This document shows positions 20,267 through 29,096 of a stretch of 64,000 bases of DNA, in pieces. The notes beneath the pieces are model-generated. The model saw nothing but the letters and a program-made list of their open reading frames with translations, was not told the origin of the DNA and made no database searches. Position 1 is the first letter of the stretch. Each line of letters opens with the position of its first letter. Source of the DNA: CAVQJU01 sp963712905 (GTDB lineage Bacteria > Acidobacteriota > Vicinamibacteria > Vicinamibacterales > CAVVIG01); NCBI GenBank assembly GCA_963712905.1, contig CAVQJU010000001.1, forward strand, positions 186,001 through 250,000. Reading direction: 5' to 3'. The position numbers were made by a program, and so were the translations under genes.

Positions 20267-20764
20267 TCAGAATCCGACACCGTCCTTCGAAGGCGGCAGC
20301 TGAGGACGGACCGAGATAGCCGCGTCGAAAAAAAGTTCGAGGTGAGTGCGGAATTCCTCGAGTCCCGTGCGCGCCGGCGACTCGGGCACCTCGGCCGCCA
20401 GCCCCGGAATCGGCTTGGCTTCGATGGCCGGCTCGAGGCCGCCCCCGCCGACAAGCAGGACGAGATCCCGCTCGACGTCCCACAGCGCCGGCTGCCAGTC
20501 GGCTGAATTTGCCGGAGATGCCTTGTAATTGGCAGAGAGCGTATCGAAATCCTTGCGGACCTGGACGAGATCCTTGCGGAGCTGCGCGAGGTTCTTCTTC
20601 GTCTCGGAGCGCAGGGACTCATCGGAGACACCGGCGAGCGAACGCGCGGCCTCGGCCAGGTGTTGTGGCGCCGACGCGGATGGCTGCTCGGCAGGCGTCT
20701 GGCCGAGCACACTCACTCCGAGCAGCGCGAGGCAGCATGAGGTGGCAAGCATGAGTTTTGACAT
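20267..20764 (-). CDS. secreted protein of unknown function
   Basis: About 165 residues from ATG 20764 (MSKLMLATSCCLALLGVSVL), a signal peptide; an in-frame ATG at 20800 would place extra residues before it and is less likely. The middle is helical and charged (ETKKNLAQLRKDLVQVRKDF), followed by a glycine-rich LLVGGGGLEPAIEA. No family recognised. Convergent neighbours are absent; it precedes the SnoaL-like gene. Confidence 0.6.
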   Translation of the reverse strand: MSKLMLATSCCLALLGVSVLGQTPAEQPSASAPQHLAEAARSLAGVSDESLRSETKKNLAQLRKDLVQVRKDFDTLSANYKASPANSADWQPALWDVERDLVLLVGGGGLEPAIEAKPIPGLAAEVPESPARTGLEEFRTHLELFFDAAISVRPQLPPSKDGVGF

Positions 20765-20803
20765 GTTCCCAGCAAGTGCAAGCCAGGTGCCGAGAGACAA
20801 GCC

Positions 20804-21226
20804 CTAGCCGGTCCGCTTGCTGCTCCCTCGCCGGGGCTTCGGCCTGGTCTTGCGTTTGATATTCGTATGGATATTGAGCGCCACCGCTGCGCGGATGAGA
20901 TCCTTCAAGGCCTTCTCATCGATCTTGTCGCCTTCGTGGATGTCGATGGCGCGCCTGACGTTGCCGTCGAGGCTGGAGTTGAAGAGCCTTGAAGGGTCCT
21001 CGAGCGCCGCTCCCTTTGCAAATGTCATCTTGACGGCGTTCTTGTACGTTTCTCCCGTGCAGACGATGCCGCCGTGAGAAAAGATCGGAGTCCCCATCCA
21101 CTTCCACTCTTCGACGATCTCGGGGTCGGCCTCGTGGATGAGGGCGCGCAACTTCGCGAGTGTCTTCCCGCGCCAGTCCCCGAGTTTCTTGATCCTCTCG
21201 TCGATCAACGCGGAGGCAGATTCCAT
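20804..21226 (-). CDS. DUF1801 domain protein
   Basis: 140-residue YdhG-like DUF1801 protein. Signatures: IKKLGDWRGKTLAKLRALIH, EEWKWMGTPIFSHGG, AVKMTFAKGAAL and FNSSLDGNVRRAIDIHEGD. The tail is strongly basic (KRKTRPKPRRGSSKR). It starts 3 bp after the SRPBCC stop; ArsR, SRPBCC and DUF1801 genes form one operon, an arrangement often seen in soil bacteria. Biochemical function unknown. Confidence 0.85.
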   Translation of the reverse strand: MESASALIDERIKKLGDWRGKTLAKLRALIHEADPEIVEEWKWMGTPIFSHGGIVCTGETYKNAVKMTFAKGAALEDPSRLFNSSLDGNVRRAIDIHEGDKIDEKALKDLIRAAVALNIHTNIKRKTRPKPRRGSSKRTG

Positions 21227-21228
21227 GT

Positions 21229-21774
21229 CTAATCCTTCCGAGCCTCAATGCCGAACTGCTTCGCGTACTCGGCGTTCAGCCGCTGCCAGCCGCCGAACTT
21301 CATGGCGTCGGGGCCGACCATGCGTCCGATCGGATCGCCCTCGAGGAACCGTTCCAGCACGTCGAAGCAGATGTGCCAGCCCGCCGCGCCCATGGAGATG
21401 AATCCGCGGTCGATGTTGTGCCAGAGCGTGAGCCGGGTGCCGCCGCCGAGCGGCTCCAGTTCCCAGCGGATGTCCTTTCCGCCCCAGCTGTATTCGAGCG
21501 TGTTCGGCGCGTCGGCCCGCTTGATCTGGCTCTCGGTGACGTGCGGCGTCGGCGCTCCCACCGTCGAGAGCTTTGCGGTCCCGACGGCCCCGAGGTTCCG
21601 GTCGGAATCAAACGGCGACCATTCGCGCAGATGCTCGGGGTCGGTGAGCGCCTGCCAGACCCTGGCAGGAGGATGGCGGAGGTTGCGGACCAGCACGAGC
21701 GTCCAATTGTCCCCGTCTTTTCTGACCTCGGCGCCGGACGCGGCGCCTGTTGCGTACTGTTCACGGCTGCTCAT
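21229..21774 (-). CDS. SRPBCC (AHSA1-like) domain protein
   Basis: START/Bet v1-like ligand-binding fold, 181 residues. Typical elements: LVLVRNLRHPPARVWQALTD, PEHLREWSPFDSDRNL, NTLEYSWGGKDIRWELEPLG and GTRLTLWHNID. Start ATG 21774 lies inside the ArsR 3' end (14-bp overlap), indicating coupling. The ligand is unknown; ArsR-SRPBCC pairs are thought to sense or bind hydrophobic compounds. Confidence 0.87.
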   Translation of the reverse strand: MSSREQYATGAASGAEVRKDGDNWTLVLVRNLRHPPARVWQALTDPEHLREWSPFDSDRNLGAVGTAKLSTVGAPTPHVTESQIKRADAPNTLEYSWGGKDIRWELEPLGGGTRLTLWHNIDRGFISMGAAGWHICFDVLERFLEGDPIGRMVGPDAMKFGGWQRLNAEYAKQFGIEARKD

Positions 21775-22132
21775 GTCGTTTTTTTCCTTTCTTTGCCTTC
21801 TTTCCTTTCGCCGATGACGATGACGCTTTCTCCATTCGGTCCAGGTGTTTCTCCAGGGCATCGACGTGTGTCGCCCAGAAGCGGCGGAACGGAACGAGCC
21901 ACGCGGCCAGCTCCATCAGCGGCTCCGGCTTCAGCCGATAGAGGCGCCGCTGCGCTTCGGTCCGCGATTCCACGAACCCCGCCTCGCGCAGTACCCGCAG
22001 GTGCTTTGACACGGCCGGCTGCGGCATACGAAGCTGACGTTCGATGTCGCCGACAGACCGCTCCGAGGACGTCAGCAGGCCCAGGATCGCTCGGCGGTTG
22101 GGCTCCGCGATGATTTCGAACGCCGACGGCAT
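21761..22132 (-). CDS. ArsR family transcriptional regulator
   Basis: Winged-helix repressor of the SRPBCC-linked subgroup, about 123 residues from ATG 22132 (MPSAFEIIAEPNRRAILGLL). The recognition region is MPQPAVSKHLRVLREAGFVE. No metal-binding ELCVCDL motif, so probably not an arsenic sensor. The C-terminus is Lys- and Ser-rich (EKASSSSAKGKKAKKGKKR). It heads the operon and most likely represses the promoter directly upstream. Confidence 0.88.
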   Translation of the reverse strand: MPSAFEIIAEPNRRAILGLLTSSERSVGDIERQLRMPQPAVSKHLRVLREAGFVESRTEAQRRLYRLKPEPLMELAAWLVPFRRFWATHVDALEKHLDRMEKASSSSAKGKKAKKGKKRHEQP

Positions 22133-22138
22133 GCCCTG

Positions 22139-22168
22139 AATATGCTCTATAAGGTATATACGTGTCAA
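22139..22168 (-). promoter_or_regulatory. candidate promoter/operator of ArsR operon
   Basis: On the minus strand TTGACA (22168-22163) and CATATT (22144-22139) are 18 bp apart, with AT-rich TATATACCTTATAGA between them, a likely ArsR binding site. The start codon follows 6 bp after the -10 element, so translation may be nearly leaderless. Confidence 0.45.
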
Positions 22169-22190
22169 GACATGTAACGGGGATAAATAG

Positions 22191-22595
22191 ATGGGACCTG
22201 CAACCAGCCACGCATTCGTGAAGGGCGTCCATGGGGTCCGGTATCAAGTGAAGGACGTCGCCCGCGCGGTGGCGTTCTACACGACGCACCTGGGCTTCAC
22301 GCTCAAACACCAGCAGCTTCCGGCGTTCGCCAACGTGTCGCTCGGCGATGCGGACATCCTCCTCAGCGGGCCGCAGGCGTCCGGCTCCCGGCCCATGCCG
22401 GATGGCCGGGAACAGGCGCCTGGCGGATGGAACCGGATCGTGCTTCGAGTCAACGATCTTCCCGGGTTCATCGAAACCCTGAGAAAAGCGGGCCTGCGCT
22501 TTCGGAACGAGATGTTGACCGGGCCGGGCGGGAGACAAATCCAGATCGAGGATCCCGACGGAAATCCCATCGAGTTGTTCGAGCCGGCGCGTTAG
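22191..22595 (+). CDS. VOC family (glyoxalase-like) protein
   Basis: 134 residues, one vicinal-oxygen-chelate module pair: GVRYQVKDVARAVAFYTTHL, NRIVLRVNDLPGFIETLRK and GGRQIQIEDPDGNPIELFE with the C-terminal Glu ligand. Substrate unknown. Divergent from the ArsR operon. A decayed close paralogue lies at 28645-28933 with identical opening words, so one copy probably arose by duplication. Confidence 0.87.
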   Translation: MGPATSHAFVKGVHGVRYQVKDVARAVAFYTTHLGFTLKHQQLPAFANVSLGDADILLSGPQASGSRPMPDGREQAPGGWNRIVLRVNDLPGFIETLRKAGLRFRNEMLTGPGGRQIQIEDPDGNPIELFEPAR

Positions 22596-22619
22596 AACGA
22601 AGGCCCGCCCGCAAACGGA

Positions 22620-22798
22620 TCACGACCGGTTTGCTGTCACTCCCCGTCGCGCGGCCTCGATGGTGGCAATATCGATCTTCTTCATCGGCATCATCGCTTC
22701 GAAGGCGCGCCTGGCCTCACTGCCACCGGCGGCGAGCGCGTCGGTGAGCACGCGCGGGGTGATCTGGCTCTGAATGGCATGAACTGCGCCGAACGCGG
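22620..22798 (-). pseudogene. C-terminal remnant of PhnB-like VOC protein
   Basis: Reading the minus strand gives SQITPRVLTDALAAGG, ARRAFEAMMPMKKIDIATIE and AARRG before TGA 22620-22622. This is the characteristic end of PhnB/3-demethylubiquinone-methyltransferase-like VOC proteins (ITPRVLTEAL, MKKIDIAAIE). The first 100 or so residues and any start codon are missing. Confidence 0.65.
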
Positions 22799-22800
22799 AG

Positions 22801-23010
22801 TCAGCTCGCCCGGCGGGACGACTGGATGACGGGGGCGTTCAACCCGGCTTTGGCTGCTCGCGGGCGAACATGCTCTTCAACCGTTCTTGAATAGCTGTCG
22901 TCGAGCCCCACGTAGAGAAACCGGGCGCGAACGAGGTCGTCGAGGACGAGCCTGCAGACGGAAAGTTCCACGCCTGACAGTCGCTGCACCTGCGTCTCCG
23001 TCAGCCGCAT
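22801..23010 (-). pseudogene. remnant of sigma-54-activator-like protein, C-terminal domain
   Basis: 69 residues beginning MRLTETQVQRLSGVELSVC and ending in VIQSSRRAS. It aligns with the C-terminus of the protein at 59966-60838 (LRLTPDQVQRLCGVEENLC to RPARRLAS). Directly upstream, in another frame near 23040-23080, MQDLFYRLAFDRIHADTE recalls the DLFYRLN element of sigma-54 activators, so a longer gene has decayed. Alternatively the 69-residue domain is expressed alone from ATG 23010. Confidence 0.55.
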
Positions 23011-23152
23011 GCCCGGCTCTCAGTATCGGCGTGTATTCGATCGAAGGCCAGCCGATAGAACAGATCCTGCATGGCAGCACTCCAGCAACCGGAATTTCAG
23101 CAGCCGTGATGACCATCGGAGGCGGCGAGCGACGAGCCGACAGAGCTTACCG

Positions 23153-23790
23153 CTACGACCCGAGGCGATCGAAGTGTCCTCTCACCGTCGAGTAGCACTC
23201 GCACGACGCTTTTTCCAGGCCCTTCCGGTCCAGAACCTTGATTCTGCCGTGCGTGTACGTGATCAGCCCCGCTTTCTGCAGGGTGCCGGCCACGATCGTC
23301 ACGCTGGGCCGCGTCGCCCCCAGCATCATCGCGAGGAATTCGTGGCTGAGGTGAAACTCATCCTTGTGAACACGATCGTGAGTCATCAGGAGCCATCGGC
23401 AGCAGCGTCTCCTGGACCGTATGCAGCGCCATGCAGCCGGTCGACTGCATGATCAGCATCAGCAGGCCTTGTGAATAGCGATGGACACACTCGTGGAATG
23501 GACCGCCTCGCTCGAGCTCGCGCTTGAACGCGGCGGTGGACATGACTTCCGCATTGGTGTCCGGCACCTGCATCATCGTCTCGCCGCTCAGCATCGCGCC
23601 GCCGAAGAACGCGGTGATGCCGACCATGCCTTCGTCGCCGACCGTGGCGATTTCCACCATCGAGCCGTTCTGCATCACGGTCGTCATCGACGCGACGCCG
23701 CCATTCAGAAATACACTCCCGGACCGGTTCGTTGACGGATGGAGGATCTGCCGGGGCTGATGGGAACCGTCTCCAGGTGCGGGCGTCGCG
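23153..23790 (-). pseudogene. Crp/Fnr family regulator, frame-disrupted and N-truncated
   Basis: The cyclic-nucleotide-like sensor part (GSMVEIATVGDEGMVGITAF, FGGAMLSGETMMQVPDTNAE) and the DNA-binding part (EFHLSHEFLAMMLGATRPSV, TLQKAGLITYTHGRIKVLDR) are in different frames, joining near 23390. A second break near 23720 separates the opening segment LETVPISPGRSSIRQRTG. The first 20 or so residues of the family are not found. Homologues lack classical cAMP contacts. Either a pseudogene or a real gene with two or three base errors. Confidence 0.7.
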
Positions 23791-24006
23791 TGCCACACGA
23801 GGGCCAAAGCGACTGACTACGTCTTTACGGAGTACGGGAAGCGGTGAACCAACCGGCGCGGCCTCCGGGCGTCAAGTCGAGCATCACCAGAGAGGATCGA
23901 CGTCCGGCGTGCGGGCGCGGGTGTAGTCGCCGGACATATCGGACGAATGGAAGGTTTGTAGTGCTGACTCTCGTCGCGACCGATCCCGGCCTCCGGGCGT
24001 TCGTGT

Positions 24007-24588
24007 TCACCTTTGGCCCGTGACGAGAGAAGGGCAGTGCTGCCAGGCATCGAGCGACTCGAAGAATTGCTTCGACTCAATCGTGGAATTCTCGGCTATG
24101 TACGCAAGAAGCAGCTTCTTGTGTCTACAGATCCGTTTTTCGACGTACCAATTGAGCGGAAACTGGACATCGTCTTTTCGCACCAGGCCCGAGCGTACCG
24201 CCGCCTGCAGCTGACTCACCTCGAACAGAAAGCGGTCGTATCTGTCCGTGATGAATCGCTGTGTCTCGGTGCGCTTTGGCCCGTTCGTTTGTAAAGCCGC
24301 TTCGATTGCCACGGGAACATCTCGTGGGAGGATGCGCACTGTCGTGCCTGGTGCGATCTGGTAGTCGCGGCCTTCTTCCCAGTCGAGCATCGTCATGGCC
24401 TGCCAGCCCTCGTCGTTCATCATGGCGTTGACCATCGTTCGCGCCATGTCGGCCTGTTTCCATTCGAGCTCCCTCACGCTTTGCGACACGCCTCGGCGGT
24501 ATTGACCGATGCCGACCGTCGCGGCGACGAGAGCGCTGGCGATGGCTGCATACTTCCCAATCCATTCGAGCCTGTCGGCGTTAGGCAT
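24007..24588 (-). CDS. membrane-anchored protein of unknown function
   Basis: 193 residues from ATG 24588. One N-terminal transmembrane helix (YAAIASALVAATVGIGQYRR) followed by a cytoplasmic helical region with ELEWKQADMARTMVNAMMND, FITDRYDRFLFEVSQLQAAV and LLLAYIAENSTIESKQFFES. No family recognised. It begins 9 bp after the HAD stop and closes the second sulfatase operon. Confidence 0.65.
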   Translation of the reverse strand: MPNADRLEWIGKYAAIASALVAATVGIGQYRRGVSQSVRELEWKQADMARTMVNAMMNDEGWQAMTMLDWEEGRDYQIAPGTTVRILPRDVPVAIEAALQTNGPKRTETQRFITDRYDRFLFEVSQLQAAVRSGLVRKDDVQFPLNWYVEKRICRHKKLLLAYIAENSTIESKQFFESLDAWQHCPSLVTGQR

Positions 24589-24596
24589 GCTTGCCC

Positions 24597-25608
24597 TCAC
24601 CTCGGGAACACGGTCTTCCAGTCGTTCTTCATGCTCACAACGGTCCAGCCCTTCGCGACCGCCTCGTCCCACCCCTTGTCGAACTGCTGGAGCTTGTCGG
24701 TCCGGTCGTAGGCAAACTCGCGGGCCGCGTCGTCGTGATGAACAAAGAGGGCGAACCGCGCGCCGCCGCCGGCCATGGTCCACTGCAGCATCTGCAGGTC
24801 CCCATCGGAGTTGCCGAACGCGGCGATGGGTCGGCGGCCGATCCGGCTTTGGATGGCGATGGGCTTGCCTTCCTTGTCGTCGACGAACTCAATCGCCGGC
24901 AGCTTGATCAGGACCGGCGCGCCGTCGCGCATCTCGAACTTCAGCTTGCCGGCGCTCCCGATCACCTGCTCCGGCGGGATGCCGTAGACCCGTTCCGTCC
25001 ACCCGCGCATGAACTCGACGCCGCCGCCCGACGCGATGAACGTCTTGAATCCGTTGGCGCGCAGATAGGCGAGCAGCTCGACCATCGGCTGATAGACCAT
25101 CGTCGGTATACAGGCGCCCGGTCTGAGGATGCTTCGCGGTCGTGATCCACTGTTCCACGATCGGGGCCAACTCGTCGGTCGTCATTCCGGCGTGCGTCAC
25201 GGCCATGATCTCTGCCAGGCCTTTGCTGCCTGACGCCAGGACCCCGGCCATGTCACCTTTCAGCAGCGAGGCGAACGGTTCCTTTGCCGCCCACTCCGGA
25301 TGCTTCGGCGCCAGATCTTTCACCCGATCGAGCGCGAAGAGGAGCTGGAAGGGGAGCGGCTTCTCGGTCCACAGCGTCCCGTCGTTGTCGAACGTGGCGA
25401 TGCGTTCCGGCACCGGGACGAAATCAGGCGAGCCTTCTTTCGTCACTCGCGCGACGAAGTCGCCGATCGCCTTCTTCGCTGGTCCGTCGTTCCATGACGG
25501 CAGCGGATCGTTCGCGCCGGTGGAGGCCTGCGGCCTTGAACCCGTCTGCGGACCGCTGGTGCAGGCCAGCGTCAGCGCGAGCCACCAGATGGGAATGAAA
25601 CGCTTCAT
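24597..25608 (-). CDS. HAD-superfamily phosphatase, lipoprotein (frame-disrupted)
   Basis: Lipoprotein signal MKRFIPIWWLALTLAC with Cys16. HAD motif I is FDNDGTLW (nucleophile Asp74, acid Asp76), motif II is FIASGGGVEFMRG and motif IV is AAFGNSDGDLQMLQW, a phosphoserine-phosphatase-like arrangement. An extra G near 25105 splits the coding: dropping it joins TGRLYTD to MVYQPMVELLAYLR. Final length about 335 residues. It probably dephosphorylates a small molecule in the periplasm. It sits 33 bp after the sulfatase stop. Confidence 0.82.
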
Positions 25609-25641
25609 GCGGCCGGCGCGCGGCACGGTTCCGCGGCGGCA

Positions 25642-28011
25642 CTACTGCCGGGCCATCGCGACGCGAATAGCCGTCTCAGGGTCAACCAGGTGGTCGGTGC
25701 TTTCAGCAGCCTCGGCAATCGCGAGCTGCACGCCCTTGATCCGGCCGTTGAACGCGTTGCCGTGCGGCCCGTAGTCTGGAGAGACCGGAGCGCCGGTGTC
25801 CTCGCCGACATCGCAGCCGTCGTCGGCCGAGAAGACGTTCGCCAGGGTCGCGTCGATCTTTCCCTCGCCGACCTTCTTGCCGTCGGTAAAGAGCGTCACG
25901 GGGCCGCCCTTGCCCAGGCCGCCGCCGTCATACGCGAACTCCATGCGCACCTGGTGATCGCCGGCCGGAATCGGCGTGCCCGCTTCGACCATGAAGTGCT
26001 TGAAGCCGCCCCAGTTGTAGCAGTATTTGAGCTTGCCGCCATTGGCGTAGAGGCTCCACCCGCCGATGTTCGCGCCCTGCGCGATGATCACGCCCTGCGC
26101 CCCCTTCTCCGGCACGACGATCTCGGCGGTGATGGAGTGTGATTTGTTCTTGATGCTCAGGACGCAGTTCTCCGACAGGTGCCCCATCCCGCCGAAGAGG
26201 ATCTGGGAATTACCTTCGACGAGCCGCGGGCGGCCGGCCAGGTCGGGGTTGATTCGCTCGAGCAATCGATCGTCGATGGGCAGCACGTTGTAGCGCGTCG
26301 CCTCGATCAACCAGAGACGCTGCAGCTCATGGAGCTTCCCCGGCATCTCCTTGACGAGGTTCTTCGACTGGCTCCAGTCCTTGGTGGTGTCGTAGAGCTC
26401 CCAGACGTCATCGTCGAGCGCCGGCGCCTTTTCCCTCGACCATGGGTAGGTGTGCCTGGTCACGGCCGTCCATCCCTGGTGGTAGATGCCGCGGTTGCCG
26501 AACATCTCGAAGTACTGCGTCTCGTGGCGCTCGGCCGCCCTGGCGTCGTTGAAGGCGTAGAGCATGCTCACGCCTTCGATCGGCGACTGCGCGATGCCGT
26601 TCACCGAGAGCGGCTCCGGAATGCCGGCGGCTTCGAGGATCGTTGGGGCAACGTCAATCACGTGGCTGAATTGGGATCGGATCTCCCCCTTGGCCTTGAT
26701 GCCTTTCGGCCAGTGCACGATCGTGCCGTTGCGCGTGCCGCCCCAGTGTGACGCCACCTGCTTGGTCCATTGATACGGCGTATTCATCGCGTGCGCCCAA
26801 CCGACCGCGTAGTGGTTGTACGACTCGGGCCCGCCGAGTTTGTCGATCCGGGCGGTGAGGTACTCGGGCGTCTCCAGCGCCTGCAGGCCGTTGAAATAGC
26901 TCATCTCGTTATAGCAACCGTTGAGCGACCCCTCGGCGGAGGCCCCGTTGTCGCCGGCGATGTAGTAGATGAGCGTGTCGTCGGCGATGCCCAGCCTGGT
27001 CAGCGACTCGAACAGCCGGCCCACATGGTGATCGGTGTACTCCATGAAGCCCGCGTAGACCTCCATCTCGCGACGCAGCACCGGCTTGAACGCTTCCGGC
27101 ATGTCGTCCCACGCCGGAATTTCCTTGTGTCGAGCCGTGAGCTGACAATCGGCAGGGATGACGCCGAGCTTCTTCTGCCGTGCGAACGTCTCCTCGCGCA
27201 GCGTGTCCCAGCCGCCGTCGAACTTGCCCTTGTACTTGTCGGCCCACTCCTTCGGGACGTGATGCGGCGCGTGGGTCGCGCCGGGCGCGAAGTAGATGAA
27301 GAACGGCTTGTCGGGGGCGAGGCTTTTCTGCTGGCCGATCCAGGCAATCGCCTTGTCGGTCATGTCTGCGACCAGGTGGTAGCCCTCCTCGGGCGTCTTC
27401 CCCGGCTCGACGGGCGTGGTCCCCTCGTAGAGCGTCGGGTACCACTGGTTGGCCTCGCCGCCGATGAAGCCGTAAAAATACTCGAAGCCGCCGCCGCCGG
27501 TTGGCCACGCATCGAACGGCCCGGCCGGACTCGTCTCCCACACGGGCACTTCGTGGCACTTGCCAAACTGCGCGGCGGAGTAGCCATTCAGCTTGAGGGT
27601 CCTGGCTAACGGCGACATCGAGTTGGGCAGCACCGAGCAGTAGCCGGGCGCACCCGTGGCAATCTCGGTGATGCCGCCCATGCCCACGGAGTGATGGTTG
27701 CGGCCGGTCAGCAACGCCTGGCGCGTGGGTGAGCACAGAGCCGTCGTGTGGAAGCGCGTCAGTTTCAGGCCACCGGCGGCCAGTGTTTCCGCGGTCGGAG
27801 TCTGACAGGGCCCGCCAAAGGCGCTGGTCGCGCCGAAGCCGACGTCGTCGATCAGCACAATCAGGACGTTGGGAGCGCCTTTGGGTGGGCGCAGTCGTTC
27901 GATTGGCGGGAACTTCGAGGCGGGATCCTTCGCGTCGAAAGTAATCAGGCCCTTTCTGCCCGTGTTCGGCATCGGCAGATGAGATCTGTGCTTCTCGTCT
28001 TGTGCACTCAT
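25642..28011 (-). CDS. type I sulfatase (arylsulfatase), paralogue
   Basis: 789 residues, architecture identical to the 12148-14511 sulfatase, with the same positions for DD (54-55) and CSPTR (Cys93). Conserved blocks: LTGRNHHSVGMGGITEIATG, QFGKCHEVPVWETSP, YFAPGATHAPHHVPKEW and AGDNGASAEGSLNGC, plus the C-terminal beta domain. Much of the sequence matches the other copy residue for residue, indicating an internal duplication. No signal peptide. First gene of an operon with the HAD lipoprotein and a membrane protein. Confidence 0.92.
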   Translation of the reverse strand: MSAQDEKHRSHLPMPNTGRKGLITFDAKDPASKFPPIERLRPPKGAPNVLIVLIDDVGFGATSAFGGPCQTPTAETLAAGGLKLTRFHTTALCSPTRQALLTGRNHHSVGMGGITEIATGAPGYCSVLPNSMSPLARTLKLNGYSAAQFGKCHEVPVWETSPAGPFDAWPTGGGGFEYFYGFIGGEANQWYPTLYEGTTPVEPGKTPEEGYHLVADMTDKAIAWIGQQKSLAPDKPFFIYFAPGATHAPHHVPKEWADKYKGKFDGGWDTLREETFARQKKLGVIPADCQLTARHKEIPAWDDMPEAFKPVLRREMEVYAGFMEYTDHHVGRLFESLTRLGIADDTLIYYIAGDNGASAEGSLNGCYNEMSYFNGLQALETPEYLTARIDKLGGPESYNHYAVGWAHAMNTPYQWTKQVASHWGGTRNGTIVHWPKGIKAKGEIRSQFSHVIDVAPTILEAAGIPEPLSVNGIAQSPIEGVSMLYAFNDARAAERHETQYFEMFGNRGIYHQGWTAVTRHTYPWSREKAPALDDDVWELYDTTKDWSQSKNLVKEMPGKLHELQRLWLIEATRYNVLPIDDRLLERINPDLAGRPRLVEGNSQILFGGMGHLSENCVLSIKNKSHSITAEIVVPEKGAQGVIIAQGANIGGWSLYANGGKLKYCYNWGGFKHFMVEAGTPIPAGDHQVRMEFAYDGGGLGKGGPVTLFTDGKKVGEGKIDATLANVFSADDGCDVGEDTGAPVSPDYGPHGNAFNGRIKGVQLAIAEAAESTDHLVDPETAIRVAMARQ

Positions 28012-28317
28012 GTCGCGCTCCTGTTGGCCGGCGGCGGCACTCTATTATCACTTCACTTCTTCACCATCAGGGTTGTTGCGAGTGAGATGCACGGTCTGCC
28101 CCGACGACAGTTTGGGGTCCAGTACCCCGCCCCCACATTGTCGCTGGCGCCCCTCTGCGAAGCGCCCGGCTGTCCGTGGATATCTGAGACCAGCTCAAAA
28201 AATGGGAGCGTGTCGATTAGTCCATGCCATTCAGGCCCTCGTTCATCAACCCCGCCCGATGGGTTGACTCGCGCCTCCTCGCCGATCACGAGGGCCGCGG
28301 CTGACCCGTAAGACCAT
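28012..28317. other. intergenic stretch without supported gene
   Basis: Region upstream of the second sulfatase. No frame gives a recognisable protein; the start of the sulfatase transcript should lie here. The short open frames on both strands lack ribosome binding sites and family similarity. Confidence 0.4.
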
Positions 28318-28500
28318 TCATCCGAGCGCGTCGAAGGCACGCACGCGGAACGGGGGCCGGTTCATGGGAACGGGTTTCGATGCCGTTCGGGTGCACGACA
28401 CGGCCCCTGGGGCGCATGAAGTCGAGACACCGCTCGAGCTCGTCGCCTCCGGCAAGCGCGAGCACCCCGTCCAGCCCGTCGGACGCAACGTCCTGAGTTT
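28318..28500 (-). pseudogene. remnant of MDR (zinc-type) alcohol dehydrogenase/quinone oxidoreductase
   Basis: The minus strand encodes LDGVLALAGGDELERCLDFM and RPRGRVVHPNGIE, matching the cofactor-domain end of medium-chain dehydrogenases, then shifts frame to PVPMNRPPFRVRAFDALG. The catalytic N-terminal domain and the C-terminal end are missing. Surrounded by other gene debris. Confidence 0.55.
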
Positions 28501-28644
28501 GTCAGTGGTGGCCGACAGCTCGGACAATCTTGCGCAGGATCACCGCCATGTGATGAGCGCTGATGAGATCAGGTCGTCAGGTGACGTCCGCGAACAGGTT
28601 CACGGCGCCCATCGTCAGGACGAAAGCAAACGCGGACCGAGCGG

Positions 28645-28933
28645 TCACGAACGAGATGCCGGTTCGAAGAGTTCGAGGGGATTGCCGTCCGGGTCTTCAA
28701 TCTGTATCTGCCGGCCGCCGGGACCGACCTCCATCTGGACCGCTGAGCAGGACGTCCGCGCCGCCCAACGCGACGTTGGCAAACGCCGCCAGCTGTTGAT
28801 GCTTCAGCGTGAAACCCAGGCGCTCGGTATAGAACGCGACCGCGCGCGCGACGTCCTTCACCTGATAGCGCACTCCGTGGACCGTGTTGATCAGGCGGTG
28901 CACATTTCCCTGCGTCGGCGTCACTTGCTCCAT
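28645..28933 (-). pseudogene. VOC family protein with internal deletion
   Basis: Starts MEQVTPTQGNVHRLINTVHG and continues GVRYQVKDVARAVAFYTERL, LKHQQLAAFANVALGGADVL, closely matching the intact VOC gene at 22191-22595. After LLSGP about 45 codons are missing. The end GPGGRQIQIEDPDGNPLELF then follows in another frame to TGA 28645-28647. Deletion and frame change together indicate true decay rather than sequencing error. Confidence 0.75.
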
Positions 28934-28980
28934 GGTGAACAGCCTCCGTGTTTTCAGCCGCCATCCGGCGGTGAGTCAAA

Positions 28981-29048
28981 TTGACAACTTCGCGGCATCA
29001 CACTAAGCTCGGCATTCGTTATCGGAAACGATAGTCGTAAACCGATAA
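28981..29048 (+). promoter_or_regulatory. candidate promoter and operator of efflux operon
   Basis: TTGACA at 28981-28986 could be a -35 element with a weak -10 around 29003-29009. Downstream is a dyad TTATCGG (29019-29025) and CCGATAA (29042-29048), separated by 16 bp, enclosing a smaller palindrome ATCGGAAACGAT. It sits 50 bp before the TolC gene and is a plausible site for the PadR repressor encoded at the operon end. Confidence 0.4.
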
Positions 29049-29096
29049 TAGATCGGGGACCCGACGCTTCGAGCTCAGCCGTCAGTGACTCAGCCG

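Noticed and set aside
26909..28051. 380-residue minus-strand frame in the second sulfatase
   Set aside because: Frame-shifted shadow of the sulfatase N-terminal half on the same strand; the intact 789-residue frame is clearly the gene.
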